Positions 35,456-48,133 of a stretch of 64,000 nucleotides of DNA are shown here, one piece after another (position 1 is the first letter of the stretch; each line of letters opens with the position of its first letter). The position numbers and the translations under genes were made by a program. The notes under the pieces were generated by a model. The model made no database searches, was not told the origin of the DNA, and saw only the letters and a list, made by a program, of their open reading frames with translations. Source of the DNA: Citrus sinensis (lineage: Eukaryota > Streptophyta > Magnoliopsida > Sapindales > Rutaceae); contig NC_068560.1 in assembly GCF_022201045.2 (NCBI RefSeq), positions 23,453,501 through 23,517,500 of the forward strand, in the 5' to 3' direction.

Positions 35456-36706
35456 ATTTAATATTAAGTTCAATTTCATTTACTAGCACGTCGGAGAAAG
35501 ATTTCATTTCAGCTGGTTTCTTTTAAATTTAAGTTGTATCGTTGCAATGATAACTAATCTCAACAATCAAGTTTGCAGGTACTTGTATTGGTTTTCTCCA
35601 ATATTCCATGAATAAAAGAAATTAAAAGAATTTTTTGATGGAACTATTTGTTTATTTTTTCGTTCATTCTATGTTTTGGGGTATTGGTAAGTGAAGTTTT
35701 ACACGAGTCATAAAATCTTGCATATTTTGTGTCTAACAAAATGAAAATACATAAGATATATATGGCTAAACTTGACGTTGTGCCAAAAAAAAAAAAAAAC
35801 TATGCTAATTTTGGTAATACTAAAAATAATATAAAATCTAATAAATCTAAATAAAATGTTTATAATTAAATTCAAAACTTAAGTTTCCTTTACCCCAATA
35901 ATAAGTAGAGCTAGCTTGTTATTTGTTTCTTTTACTTGCGACTTTTGGCTATGGAGAGGCCGAGGCCGATATTAAACATACATCAGACATTACTGCAGCC
36001 TCGAGAATTGAGAGGCAGAGCTTATGAAAGGTTTTGATATTTGGCTGAAAACAATCTGGATATGCAGGCAAAGATGATCACGAAGGATTGCTTGTGGAAA
36101 TAATTTGAATCTTTAACAGCCGTGATAATTATAAGATAGATAGAGAAATCAATAATAAGAGGAACAATTTACTATATGCTTAGAAACTTTAAAAAGCTTT
36201 AAAGATAGAGTTAAATTGTTTAATTAATTAAATTTTTAATAATTTTACAGCTAATTTACTGAGCTCGGTCTAGCACCTCCGCCAAGCTTTTACCTATGGC
36301 ACATGCCAATTACAACCATCCAGAGCCAATCAATGCTTTGATAATATGAGCCCCAGTAATAACTTAAGTCCCATGATGCCAGAATTAAGGAAATTAATAC
36401 TATAAATTAGAATCATTCTTTTGAAACAAATTAAAAAAAAAAATAGTTTCTTTTCAATCTGAGGCTTTAATTTTAACTATTTTTTCTAGTTGGAAGTTGA
36501 TTTCCGTATGCTATTTGGACTCCATTACATTTCATGAAAGGCCAAGTGTAGCCCAATTATTTTTGGGCTTTAAAATCAAATGATTTTGCGATTGATCTAC
36601 TTTACAATTTGCTACACGGAGGGCAGAAGCCCCTTTTACTGGGTTCACACCTTTTTTTTTTTTTTTAATTATGAGACTGGGATCACGCTTTATTTCTGAT
36701 TTGATT

Positions 36707-36766
<60 letters not shown>

Positions 36767-37253
36767 AACTTGCCAATTATCAAGTATTTTCATCTGGTTT
36801 TATTTGTCCAGGTATTACCAAGTGCATGAGAGGCCAATAGATTAAACATATACTAAAACTTTAAATAAAATCATTGTATGAACACTTAGCAATCAAACTT
36901 GTAATGAGCTCTATTTCAAAGATTTTCCTAAGTTATATTTATTGTAAATTACAATTAAACTTTTCAATATAAAAATGAGGAATAAAACAGTGGAATCAGG
37001 TGGGTTAGTGGGTAAATTTTACCTAAAGAAACTCCATTTCAATTAGATTATTTTAACAAATTTACACCCACTTATATCTATTATTTGCTTCTTTAAATTT
37101 CTTTTAAAGAATCAGAATAGTATCTATCTCCAAAAGTTTGTTGAAATGCAAGTCTCAATTAAATTGATGAGTATGCTCACATAAATGAATGTGTCAGAGC
37201 GGGTTCGTCCATTGCACTTCACGAGTGACAAGTCCTTCTTTCATGTTGGTTCC
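35456..37253. other. Intergenic spacer after unit A
   Basis: 35580-35955 is homologous to 41140-41495, just left of unit B (see findings). A CA/TA microsatellite lies at 36713-36766. No gene is supported; the frame at 36532-36783 only reads through the CA repeat. Confidence 0.5.
36713..36766. repeat. Compound (CA)n(TA)n microsatellite
   Basis: About 20 CA units followed by about 7 TA units; it should be polymorphic. Confidence 0.95.
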
Positions 37254-37887
37254 ACTTATTAAGGGTAATTTTTAAAAACCTCCCCTGAGGTTTGGGTTTG
37301 TTGCAAGTAGATGGTGAGAATTTATTTATTTGTAAAAAATCCCATACCGTTAGTTAACTTTAACATTGACCGTTAGTTGACTGTGCAAAGATAATATTAC
37401 CCTTAACAACAGTTTGTAGACGGAAATAACTAAAAAAAAAAAAATTATTGGTTATTTTACCCTCTTTAAATTATTGATATTTTCTTAAAGTTCCTACAAG
37501 AAAGATAAAATTAAAATTTTGAAAAATCATCTTTAAATTATTGATATTTTCTTAAAGTTCCTACAAAAAAGATAAAATTAAAAACTTGAAAATGAAATAG
37601 TTATAATCTTTACCTATGATATTGTAAATCTTTAGAATTGACAAAGATAAAATTGTCAAAAAATAGGGTTTGTGCTTTTCGCGCCAACAATTTTAATTTT
37701 TTTTTAGTTATTTCCGTCTACAAACTGTTGTTAAGGGTAATATTGTCTTTGTACAGTCAACTAACGGTCAATGTTAAAATTAACTGATGGTATGAAGTTT
37801 TTTACAAATAAATAAATTTTCGCCATCTACTTGCAACAAATCCAAATCACAGGGGAGGTTTTTAAATAAAAATTACCCTACTTATTA
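37254..37887. mobile_element. TIR transposon with long inverted repeats and perfect 8-bp target duplication
   Basis: The element spans 37262-37879 (618 bp), flanked by ACTTATTA at 37254-37261 and 37880-37887. The TIRs are about 190 bases each: left begins AGGGTAATTTTTAAAAACCT and the right end mirrors it, continuing through GTTGCAAGTAGATGG and ACGGTCAATGTTAA to AACAGTTTGTAGACGGAAAT. The centre has two tandem copies of a 57-base unit (37473-37586). There is no coding capacity. An 8-bp duplication suggests hAT; such long TIRs suggest a Mutator-like or foldback element. The superfamily is undecided. Confidence 0.85.
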
Positions 37888-38074
37888 ATCTTTTTCGCAC
37901 TGCTTTTTGCATGAATGACAGCATGGCCAAAGTTTTTGCTTCTTTCAAAAATTAAATTAAAAAAAAAATCAAGTAATATTGGATGTAGTAATTGCTTAAT
38001 AAAGTAAGCACCGGTCTTCCCAATGAGCGGACGATTGCAGTTGGTCCTTCCTGCAAGTGAAAATTAGGGCCCCG

Positions 38075-38345
38075 TTTTTTTTTTTTAATAGTAAATCATT
38101 TAGTATCTCAAAATTACATTAAGCTCTAATTAATTTAAATTCGAGATGAGTAGGATCATTAGGACGGTAAAGTTCTCTCAATAAATATTTAATACCCAAT
38201 TAATCCAGATATGAGCCGGATAGGATCACTAAGGCAGTAAAGTTTTCCCAACAAATATTTAATGCAGCTGCATTCTCAAGTTTCGAACCGAGAATCTTGA
38301 TTAAAATAAAACAGCTTCATACTAGCTGATCTACGTGCTTGTTGA
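38075..38345 (-). mobile_element. SINE-like repeat
   Basis: It is minus-strand oriented with a poly(A) tail seen as T12 at 38075-38086. A B-box-like CGGTTCGAAA (minus strand) is at 38281-38290 and an A-box-like GTAGATCAGCTAGTATG near 38316-38332. The internal units (GGATCATTAGGACGGTAAAG and GGATCACTAAGGCAGTAAAG) repeat. Target repeats are unclear: a 23-base tandem copy (TTGTTGATTAAGACCCCCT) follows at the right end. Confidence 0.5.
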
Positions 38346-38691
38346 TTAAGACCCCCTATTGTTGATTAAGACCCCCTGTTAATTGTATTATATTTATCTA
38401 AATTCATACAAAAAGTGGTAAATTTATTTTTTTTATTTCCCAACTTTGTACAATTACTTGTAAATTATACATGAGATACACCAAATACATTTGAAGTTAT
38501 AACTCATCGATTTTATATTCATCCTTTAATTATTTCGTTCACATAAAAAAAAAAGAAAGAGAGAATTGCAGGGATTATATTATTCTAATAGTTAATTGTT
38601 TCTAGTCATGCATTTTCTAGTCATGCATTTTTTATAATTCATATTTCATTACAAGTTTGACATTTGGAGTTATCAAATCCCAATAACTTAG

Positions 38692-39359
38692 GTGCTGTTT
38701 GTTTTTTAGTCTGAAGTCTGAAATTAACTTTTTTTTAGACATTTGTTTATTTTAAGTTGTTTTTTTTAACTTATCATTTATTATCAGACAATTTTATTTG
38801 AATATAAAAAGTAGAAAAAATTCACTTTTATCTAAGTCTGGAGTCCAAATAGAAAATTTTAATTTCAAATCTCAAAAATACCCTTAACAATTCATGTATT
38901 TCCAATATTATGTATAAATTTTACATTTTTGTATTATTCTTGAAATTATTTTTTTAATTGCTTTAAATTTTTATTCACATGATAACATTAATTAAACTGA
39001 AATATTGAACAAATCAAATTATGTCAATTGTGATGAATCAAAAATAAAATAACAATGTTGACTTTATAATAAAATTTGATGTTATAATTACATTTTTATT
39101 AAATTAAGATCAACGATGATAGTATTTTTTTTAATGTTACCAAACTAATCAACTTGTGAAAATTATAAATTGTGAAGAGCAAATATATACACCACTTAAA
39201 AGGATATTTATGTTAAACTACTCGTTTTTAAGTTTTTCTCTTCAGATGTTGAAAAAGAAAAAAATAAACATATGATTCAGACATTTTCATTAAGACCTAT
39301 TAAGATTTCCGTTAAATTCAAACATATTCAGATTTCTGATAAAAAAATAAATGCAACCT
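38692..39359. mobile_element. hAT-like MITE candidate
   Basis: Left end AGGTGCTGTTTGTTTTTTAG, then TCTGAAGTCTGAA; right end on the minus strand AAGGTTGCATTTATTTTTTT, then ATCAGAAATCTGAA. The imperfect TIRs extend about 35 bases. It resembles 18716-19455. A clear 8-bp target duplication was not found. Confidence 0.45.
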
Positions 39360-41139
39360 TAATATATCATGATAGTGTAACAGACCATTAATTATCCTTA
39401 TCCACAATTATAATTGGATATAAATACACGTAATCCCACGTCCCAAATGATTACATGTAGTACATGAGTATTGCTAATAGTGTCGGTTAATAAAAGATAA
39501 AAGCATTAAAAGCAATATATTGCTGTTCTCATTAACAAGAATTTCGTGCATATATCGTAATAATAGCTATGTTAGATGAAAAATTAAAATTGTTAGAAGC
39601 AATTTAAATTACAGAAATAGCAATTTCAAAGGGTAAATAGGTAAAATAGATGGAACAAATTGGTGGTTGAAAAAAGATAAATCGACCATGGAATTTGTCG
39701 ATAACGAGCATTTTGATTGTGATCCCATAACCTGGATCCTAGGAAATTAAGGATAATGTAATCCATAGAAGAATAAGAGGGAAAAAAAATTACAAAATTG
39801 GTGGTAACAAATTGATATGAAAAATTGGAGATCTTCTGCGTTCTCTTACATGCACCAAATCAATATTTTAGTAGCAAGATTTCCAACTTCTCTTTTAGCC
39901 AGTTTCTTAAATAGACCCAACCCTTTTACTCAACTACTTCACATCTCAATACTCCGTAGACCACAATGATGTAAAGTGGGTGTTGGTGCAACAATTCATC
40001 AATTACCCGAAAAGGAGCTAATCGTGATGCAAATATCTTTCAAGATCTATATATCCAAATTATACCTCATTTTCTGCTTTTGATAATTTTTATTAAATTT
40101 TGATCCATTTCTAGTTAAAACTTTGTGTATAAGGTAACTTACAATTCAACAAAAAATACCTAAAGTAAATAGGTACATGTGAGTTCGCGGAAGATTTTTA
40201 CTAGACCGTAGATTATAGTGAATGTAACTTAACGAGACCCTATATATAATTATAAGTGAAAATTTATATTTTTGTCTAAAATAGAGAAGTGAGGTCACTA
40301 TTTATAGGTAGAAGGTTTGAGATAGATTTAGTGTCCTAATGGCTACGCCACGTGTATTATTTTTATAAAGGTGCGTGGTACATTAATTTCAGGTTCTTCG
40401 CTAATAATTCGAACTCATTTGTTTTATGTGGTCATTAGTTAATTCTTCATGCTTTATTAAGTAACTCACATGACTTCTATTTGAACTTTCGAGTTGCGAA
40501 CTTTGGAGAATCCCATTACGATTCACCTGCCAAGTGGGATATGTATCATACTGTTAGGTCATGGAGAATTACAACAACTACATTCATACAAAGACATGGT
40601 AAATTAAAAATTTTCTAATTTCTAACTTTGTGCAATCGATTGTAAATTATACATGAGAGATATTTAGATATGAAATATTTGAAATTATTACTCATTGATC
40701 TCACATTCATTCTTCAAAGTATTTCGACTCATTACTATTGATTTCACATTTGTTTTTTAAAATATTTGAATTTATAATTCATCAATCGCATTTGCTTTTT
40801 ACATTTAAATCACTCATTCTCATTTATACTACTTTATTGATTAATAACATTGAAGTTTCAATCATTTTTGTCAATAAATTTATAGTGTATGCTTTGTTTG
40901 AAGCACAGTGGTATCTCCTCCCGATCGTCCTCGTTTTCAGTTTGAATGAACTTGTTAATTGGCATGTAGCAATCAATAGCTTGGAATTCATATTTCTTCT
41001 CTATGCGATTCAATTAACTCCAATGCAAACCCAATTTTAATTACTGACACACGTGAAAAACATCTCTTTTTAAATAATTTGTTCTAAATTTAATTTTTAT
41101 CGTTGCATCAATGATCAATCACAACAAACTAATTTACTA
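39360..41139. other. Intergenic spacer
   Basis: AT-rich, no supported gene. 40555-40735 resembles 60665-60810 and, in part, 38443-38540 (GTAAATTATACATGAGA, then ATTTGAA and ACTCAT-GATCTC), so a diverged dispersed repeat is present. The frame at 40738-41040 shows no domain. Confidence 0.4.
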
Positions 41140-42109
41140 ATGTTTGTATTGGTTTTCTCCAATATTTCATAAGTAAAAGAAATTACTTGAAGAACTATTT
41201 ATTTATTTTTCATTCATTTTTATGGATATTGGTAAGTGAAATTTACATGAGTGACAAAATCTTACAAATTTTGTGCCTATCTAATTTCTAAATAAAAATA
41301 CACAATATATATATGACTGAACTTAGACCTTGTACAAGAAGAACCTATATATATATATATATATATATAATAAATCAAAATAATATGTTTGTAATTTAAG
41401 TTCAAAACTTAAATTTCCTTTACCTCAAGAATAATTATAATAATAAGTAGCTTGTTATTTGTTTCTTTCACTAGCGAGTTTTGGCTATGGAGATTATTTT
41501 TAAAATATTAAAATATAATATTATGATTGTAGTACATTACAAATAAAAGAGTTAGATTATTTTTAATTTTTTTAATCAGGTAGAAATTCAAGTTCGCAAT
41601 TGAAATGCCATGTTTAATCATATTGATGCATTCATGTGTTCATTGTCTTTTATTAAAATTCACTGGTGGTGCAATGATTTCTTCTCAAATTTTAACTACC
41701 TTTTGTACCATGTCTTACCCTTCTACATAATGCTGGTATTTATAATGGACACTAATGGTTTCTGATACGAGTATTAATGGTAAATTTCGCAGAATATTTT
41801 GTGTGGGTACTCGAACAATTTTGAATTGAATATGAGGAAGGTCAGTCATTGATTGAAATTATAGTTCAAGACATTGTTTAAAATTTAGCTTTGGAGAGTT
41901 AATGAGTAGCCTATTGGCTATTGCCTCCCTTCTAGTGGAAATTTCATCCAATGAATTGAACAACAGATCAAGTAATTTCAATGCAATTGTGCTTTACGTT
42001 TCTTTTCGGCGACATTTCGTAATCCTTCTCTTCTGCGGATTCATCCTATATGGGTGGATCAAGTTTGCGAATCATTCGACAATAATGAATAAAGAACTAA
42101 AGAAAGGAA

Positions 42110-43368
42110 TTAAAAATTCGGCTGATCAGGAGGTTGAATCCATAATACTCGGTGCTCCAAGACATCCCAATCATAAATTTGCGAAATCTGTGGGCATGGA
42201 GTAGGATCATCATAACGAATGGCATTGGCATGGTAGAACAAGCCATTGTCGTAGCATTTCCAATGATGCACTGTATTGGCTAATCCAGTGGCCTCTCCCA
42301 CAGGAAACAGTATCGATGTATCATTATCACCCAAGAATAATGATCGATTATTTAAACTCTTAACTTCAACCCAGTAGTCCTTCTCCCCATCCTCCTCCAT
42401 TAATCTTGATTTCGATGGATCAAATTGAAGCCTGTAGAAGACAAACCCCTCTGGAAGATCATGTACATAGTGTGATAGTAACAAATAGTTCCCATGCCAT
42501 TCCGAAATGTGAGCAAAACTAAGCCGGCAGTGGGTTTCATGTATGGGAGGATATGGAAACACCTTCCACTGTTTTGTTGCAACAATGAAAGCCCCCACGG
42601 AAGAAACACCAAATAAACAGTAAACAACTCCATTCACATATGCGGTATCGAAGTTAAAATCTGATGGGATTTTTTTGTCAGGGTATAAATGATCACTGAT
42701 ATCAAACCGCACGGGTGTATTCCATGTTGCGTCTCCAGGTCTATACATCCTGATGAGCACTTGTTTGCAAGTCGTATTTAATAATCTCACCACGACGACC
42801 TCGCAATCTTTTGAATCTGGAGACGCAGTAAATGTTATTGCTAGAGAGTGACGCATGTCCCTTGTTCGACAAGGAAGTTGAGTGATTTCCCCTGGCAAAT
42901 CCGGAAGTTGAATGGTTTTACTAGTGAAAGGAGAGTATAAGAAGAGCGAATCATATGGATGAGGATATTTTTCTTTGGCGACAAGTAACCAACCATGTCT
43001 TGAAGCAAGAACACTTGTCCCTTCACCAAAAAGTTGCATGGTGGTTTCGTTGTGAATGGTGTATTTACGTTTGTGAAAAGGGTCTACGAGATGGCATGAA
43101 CTTTGTGAATCGTCGATGGCCATCATCCATGGCAATTCATCGGCTATTTATATTTAAGTGGCCCTGCTTGATGAATCTTTGCCTCTCGCCAACTCTTGCA
43201 TGCTGCCCGGAAATATAATTGATCTGCGTAGGGGAGACGATTCATTATCATGCATACTATATCATCTGGTAGATTCGACCATGAGCATGATGAACTTGAT
43301 GATGATGATGATGAATTCTTTTCAATCCAGATCTTCCTCTTCTTCGCCTGGCCTCTAGTAATAGCCAT
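42110..43368 (-). pseudogene. DUF295 F-box gene copy with one-base deletion
   Basis: It is nearly identical to the gene at 29114-30373. Starting at the ATG at 43366-43368 the frame runs through the whole F-box and then breaks: unit A has CGGCATATTTA (from 30145) where this copy has CGGCTATTTA (43141-43150), a one-base loss at 43144/43145. The frame stops almost at once after the F-box (GPLKYK). Downstream the original frame is open to the normal stop, and an internal ATG at 43135 could make a 341-aa DUF295-only protein without an F-box. Whether that is expressed cannot be told. Confidence 0.88.
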
Positions 43369-44111
43369 ATATTGCAAAATCAAACCAAGGGCTGTGAGCC
43401 TGTGATTGACGACCTCTTTGAATAATTTCTTTCTTCTGTCTATTTATCATGCGTCTCATATATATAAGGATTTAGCATTAATTACACGTGCGATTAAAAC
43501 TTCCGTATGCTAATAGGATAAGGATTTGAAACCGTAAGTATTATATGTTATTGTGTTATTATTTTACAAGAAAACCCCCGTGTAAAAATCATGAAGATAA
43601 TTTACCAAGTACGACAACCACAGCATTTTTCTTCGTAGTCCATCATAATCATTATCTAATAATGTCCGAACATATTTGCATTAAAGATCCCTGGCTAAAG
43701 CAAAGATAGTTGATATTCCTAATTTATAAATAGCCCGCTAATTATCGATATTAAATTATTTTATGGGCAAAATAAGAATTATTCCTCTATTATTTAGAGA
43801 AATTAAGAGAAATTTTTCTTATGTATTAATATAGGTCCAAATCCCCCTACAATCATATTGGTATTATTTTTATACATCATTTTAGTATTCCACCCCTAAT
43901 CTTGATGTTATCAATAAAAGCTAAATATTTTATGAATATTTTTTAGTCCTTAATGATTAAATTAAACTTGATAAAGAATGGTTGAAGAAAAATTACCAAG
44001 CAGAAGAAAATAATTATACTAAACTGCAAGTACATCAACGCACACGGTTGAGTACATGACGCGTTGTAGTTATTACAAAACGTTGAAGAAAGGAATCCGG
44101 AAACTAGCTGG

Positions 44112-45867
44112 CTACAAGGACATTATATGATCAGTCAATCTTCCTAGAGATTGATATGAAGAACCCCCTTGCTGTAGACAAATATCCACTTTCTCATTCA
44201 AGTACGTAGCCCTCTCTCTCATTTCCTGGCTGTCGGCTTTCACCATTACTCTTAGGATTGCTCTTTCAATCTCTTTTCTCTCCAGTTTCCCCTCTAACTG
44301 CAACCCAACTCTCCAAGCATGACTGACATATCTTGAATTCACCATTTGGTCACCAAAATAAGGCTGGCAAATCATAGGGATTCCTTCACATATACTCTCC
44401 AATGTCGAGTTCCAACCACTGTGTGTCCAAAAGCACCCAACAGCAGGATGAGCTAGCACCTGCTGTTGAGGAGCCCACTTCACTATGTATCCCCTCCCAT
44501 CTACCATTTCCAGGATCCCTTTTGGTAATGGTTCAAGCCATTCTGCTCCGCGGGCTAATCCTGGTCGGAACCACCCAAAGAAAGGGCACCCTGCTATTGG
44601 CTAGCCCCCAAGCTATCTCCAAAAATTCAATCTCGTTAATAGCAGCAACGCTACCAAAGCTTACATAAATTACCGATCTAGGTGCTTGTTTGTCTAACCA
44701 GGAAATGGAGCTTTGATCTTGTGATAGCAAGCTACTCGAAGAAGCTGGGAAGCACTTGTGAAATGGGCCGATTGGGAACACTGGAATGGATAAATAGTAC
44801 TGTTGGTGTACGGCGGTAAGTTCAACTTGTTCAAGATCTTCAAAGGAGTTCCATATGATTCCTGAAGAGGCCATTATCTGACTATCCCTAAGTGATAATA
44901 CTTTATCAGCATTGTTTGAATCTTGTGTTTTTAAAAGTGGAATGTCTTTGACTCTCAGTGGTGGAAACTCTATCACAGGTGCTTCTAATTGGAAATCTGA
45001 GGGGAACACAAATGAAAATTACAATGGCATTAATTTGGGATTTATTGAAATGAAATAAAAAGAATAAACTTATACTTTTTTAATAAAATATGTTTACAAT
45101 CTGAGTTGTATTTTTTACGATCATAGATTTAATGAATTAACTTAAATAAATTTTATTATGGTATAGCCCACAATTTTATTCCCACTTAATGATATGTTTA
45201 GTTGTTTACCGCAACTTCTACCCTCAACTTCTTTCACTTGATTACAAGGCCCGGTGATACTTCAGGGAGTACTTTGTACTCAAAAGAATATTCATTGTCT
45301 TGGGTTTTAATTATTTTCTCAAAACAATAATAATTGTATTAATCACACACCTTGTATAGGAAGGTAACCCTTTTCCCGTAGAATTGGAAAGGCAGCATAA
45401 GAAAGAGAGGCAGCGATGCTGTCAGTCAGTAAAACGATTGTCGGAAGCTTGAAGTCATTAGCAACAGAAAGTGCAATAAACCAGGCCGCATCTGTAATTA
45501 AGCAGGCGAAAGAATCTTTACTCTCCTGAGCGTTTGACATCAACTTATTAGCCAAGCAATCTCGAAATGGCACGATGCACTTGGCATTGAGAGATAAAAG
45601 AAGAGCTGGGATGTCATCTGCGACTTTGGAGGGTTGATAAGTTTCCGAGAAGCCATCATCAGAAAATGAACAGAATTCAAAATGAGGGTAGTTACATGAG
45701 TTTGGAGAGTTGAGGGTTGTGTGAATTATGGTGATTGAAAAGCCTTCACTATAAAGGATGCTTCCAAGCTGAAGCATTGGGTTTATGTGGCCTTGGAAAG
45801 GCAGGGGGAATAGAATCACTCGCCTTCCATTTCTCGGTAGCTTACAGGGATCTTGTTGGGTCTCCAT
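44112..45867 (-). pseudogene. UGT76-like gene copy with one-base insertion
   Basis: The exons correspond to 45351-45867 and 44112-44996, with the same splice sites as the unit A UGT. Exon 2 is 885 bases against 884 in unit A: an extra G at 44567-44568 (GGTCGGAACC versus GGTCGAACC). Translation leaves the frame right after PFLWVV and stops 9 codons later, before the PSPG donor-binding box, so the enzyme would lack its sugar-nucleotide site. The remainder, including the PSPG box starting WAPQQQVLAH, is otherwise intact, which points to a recent loss or, less likely, an assembly error. Confidence 0.88.
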
Positions 45868-45961
45868 ACGGTCTCCTTCTGCTGCTTGCTCTCCCTCTCA
45901 ATTCCAGGTTTCATGAATTTTATATATGTATCGTTTCTGCATGCACCATGTGTTGAATCAA

Positions 45962-45969
45962 TTTATATA
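45962..45969 (-). promoter_or_regulatory. TATA box of the unit B UGT copy
   Basis: TATATAAA on the minus strand, 95-102 bases upstream of the ATG, matching unit A. Confidence 0.5.
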
Positions 45970-46938
45970 AAACTTTTGCATTGCACAAATGGAAAGAATA
46001 GACATGATCAAATGCCAACTCACATAGTCTCCAATCAGCACCATAATTGCATCTCTTTTTCTAGACCTTGTATATGAACGTCCATCTCCAATCCAAAACC
46101 TGCAGCCTCAGCTTATGAATATTACATATTCTGTCAAAATGAGAGGTCGACACAGGAGCTCTCTTTGATACGGAATCGTCTTCTTATCCCCTCACAATGG
46201 TGCATGTGGAGCTACTTTCTTCTTAGCTCATGACATGTAGATAGTGTCCAAATAAAGAAACCCCACCAGACTTGTTTAAAACCATTTCTCGACATAGGAA
46301 GCTTGAATTATATGCAAAGTGCAAGCCTCCTATTGATATATACTTATTACTTTCTTTTTTTTTAAGTAATGGATTTATATAATTGGCTAATAATAAAAAA
46401 TGACAGAAAATGACATATTATAGTAATATACAATTAACATTTATAACAGGAAAAGATATATTATACTAGTGTACTGTTAATCATGTCATATTTTATTAAT
46501 ATTTTTACAGGCATACATGTATTTACAATAATATATAGTACCAATCACAGCTTTCTAAAGAGTGAGCACAAATCATTACTAAATCTCAACGTTTTTCTTT
46601 TTATCTTCTTGGTTTTTGTATTTTATATGTATTTTTGTTGATCAATTAAAAACGTAAATATTTACAGAAGGAGGGACATTCTTAAGACTCTAAAACAAGC
46701 CAAATGCCGGAGGTTGACTACACACATGATGACTTGTGTCACTGTGTTTTAAGATTGAACAAATATTAAGTCAAAAAAATTGACAAATAATAAATTTCTA
46801 ATGGACATTAACACGACGCTATTAACTTGAAACTTTGAAATGAGCTTCTTCAAATGCTACAAGACATCATGACATCCTTATACAAAATAAAGATTACTCG
46901 AACAGGTGAGCAATAATCATCAAATAAAATTCTCTTTT

Positions 46939-48118
46939 TGATGGTTGTCGCAGCCAGCAAAAATAAATACCTACTCTAAATAAATTGTGTATAGTGATTG
47001 AGCAGGGTCGTGTCCACAGAGATCGGTAATTATTTAAATCCTTTTGAAACGTAAAACGTAAAATGGGGGAATTGTTGACAATAATAATTAAAATAACAAG
47101 AATGCAAATTAAAGTTGTAATTCAAATTAGAGAAAGCTCTGGTTGAAGGAATTAACTCAGCTTGATTCGACTACTGATCATTGATTCAAATATAGATTAT
47201 TATTACTTATGAATAGACTGGTTATAGCTACTGAGACCCTCTAATAGCCAATCTCTCCTTAAATAGTCGATAACCAAGGTACGACCGTTGGTTATTTCCC
47301 TAATCAATAGACAACCCTAGATACGATCATAGGATTTAATCAATTGACAGTCTGAAAAAACCAGAGAGACCCAAATCCTAATAAACACATACGATAATTC
47401 ATTTAAATTAGATTGTTGATTCTCACAACACAACTCTCTGCTATGTTATTTGTCACAAACATTAAATCTTCATACGATGAATCCTTTAATTGACAATAGA
47501 TTAAGTTGATAATTAAATAGTGGCCAATTACCTAATTAACAAACATAATCATGAAAATAATTCAGAGAATAAACAAATACCCAAAAAGCAATAAAACAAT
47601 TAAAGCATAAGAAAGATCTCACAGTAGTGATGAATCAAAGCTTCATTAACCTTTAACCAGAAAAATAGGTTTAGTTCTTCATAGAGAGAAGAGAAAAGTT
47701 TAGATCTAGGGTTTCTTTCTTTTTCTCCAATTCTCATTTTTTCACAATAGATTCCTCCCTTAAATACTCTCTCTCTCTTCTCTTTTAGAGTTCTATTTAA
47801 AATAAAATACTAATATCTGAAATATTAAATTCGTAATTACAAAAATAACCAAAAATACAAAACACGTTAAACTAAAAACTGCAGGTCCGCAGTTGACAGC
47901 ACGCGCCCACGCCTTATCAATAAAGTTCTTCTGACGCTCTAAATTTCTCCAAGAGAACAATCATCTTTAAACATAATCTTATAGCTCAATTTTATCACAA
48001 ATCAATAGAATTGCACCTACAAAAGTAAAACACAAGTAAATCATTATTATTAAGTGCAAAACATCGATATTAAGGGAAGTAAACAATGCAAAACTAGTGC
48101 ATAAATTACACTCTAACA
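46939..48118 (-). repeat. 3' LTR of the Athila-type element
   Basis: On the plus strand it starts TGATGGTTGTCG and ends CTCTAACA (TG...CA ends), 1180 bp. It matches 57206-58394 almost throughout. Confidence 0.95.
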
Positions 48119-48133
48119 AATTCCCCCACACCA
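48119..48133 (-). other. Polypurine tract of the Athila-type element
   Basis: On the minus strand GGTGTGGGGGAATT abuts the 3' LTR at 48118, a typical tract for this group. A second similar string (CCCCCACACCAAG on the plus strand) occurs at 49480-49492. Confidence 0.75.

Larger units (their letters stand above)
41517..46900. repeat. Segmental duplication, unit B (F-box + UGT, both frameshifted)
   Basis: This is the head-to-tail copy of 28509-35455, about 13 kb away, with the same gene order and strand. Differences are scattered substitutions, small indels, an extra stretch of about 90 bases in the UGT intron near 45225-45325, and absence of the 1.6 kb found in unit A. Confidence 0.9.

Noticed and set aside
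36532..36783. Frame containing a cysteine/valine run
   Set aside because: The run is just translation of the CA microsatellite.
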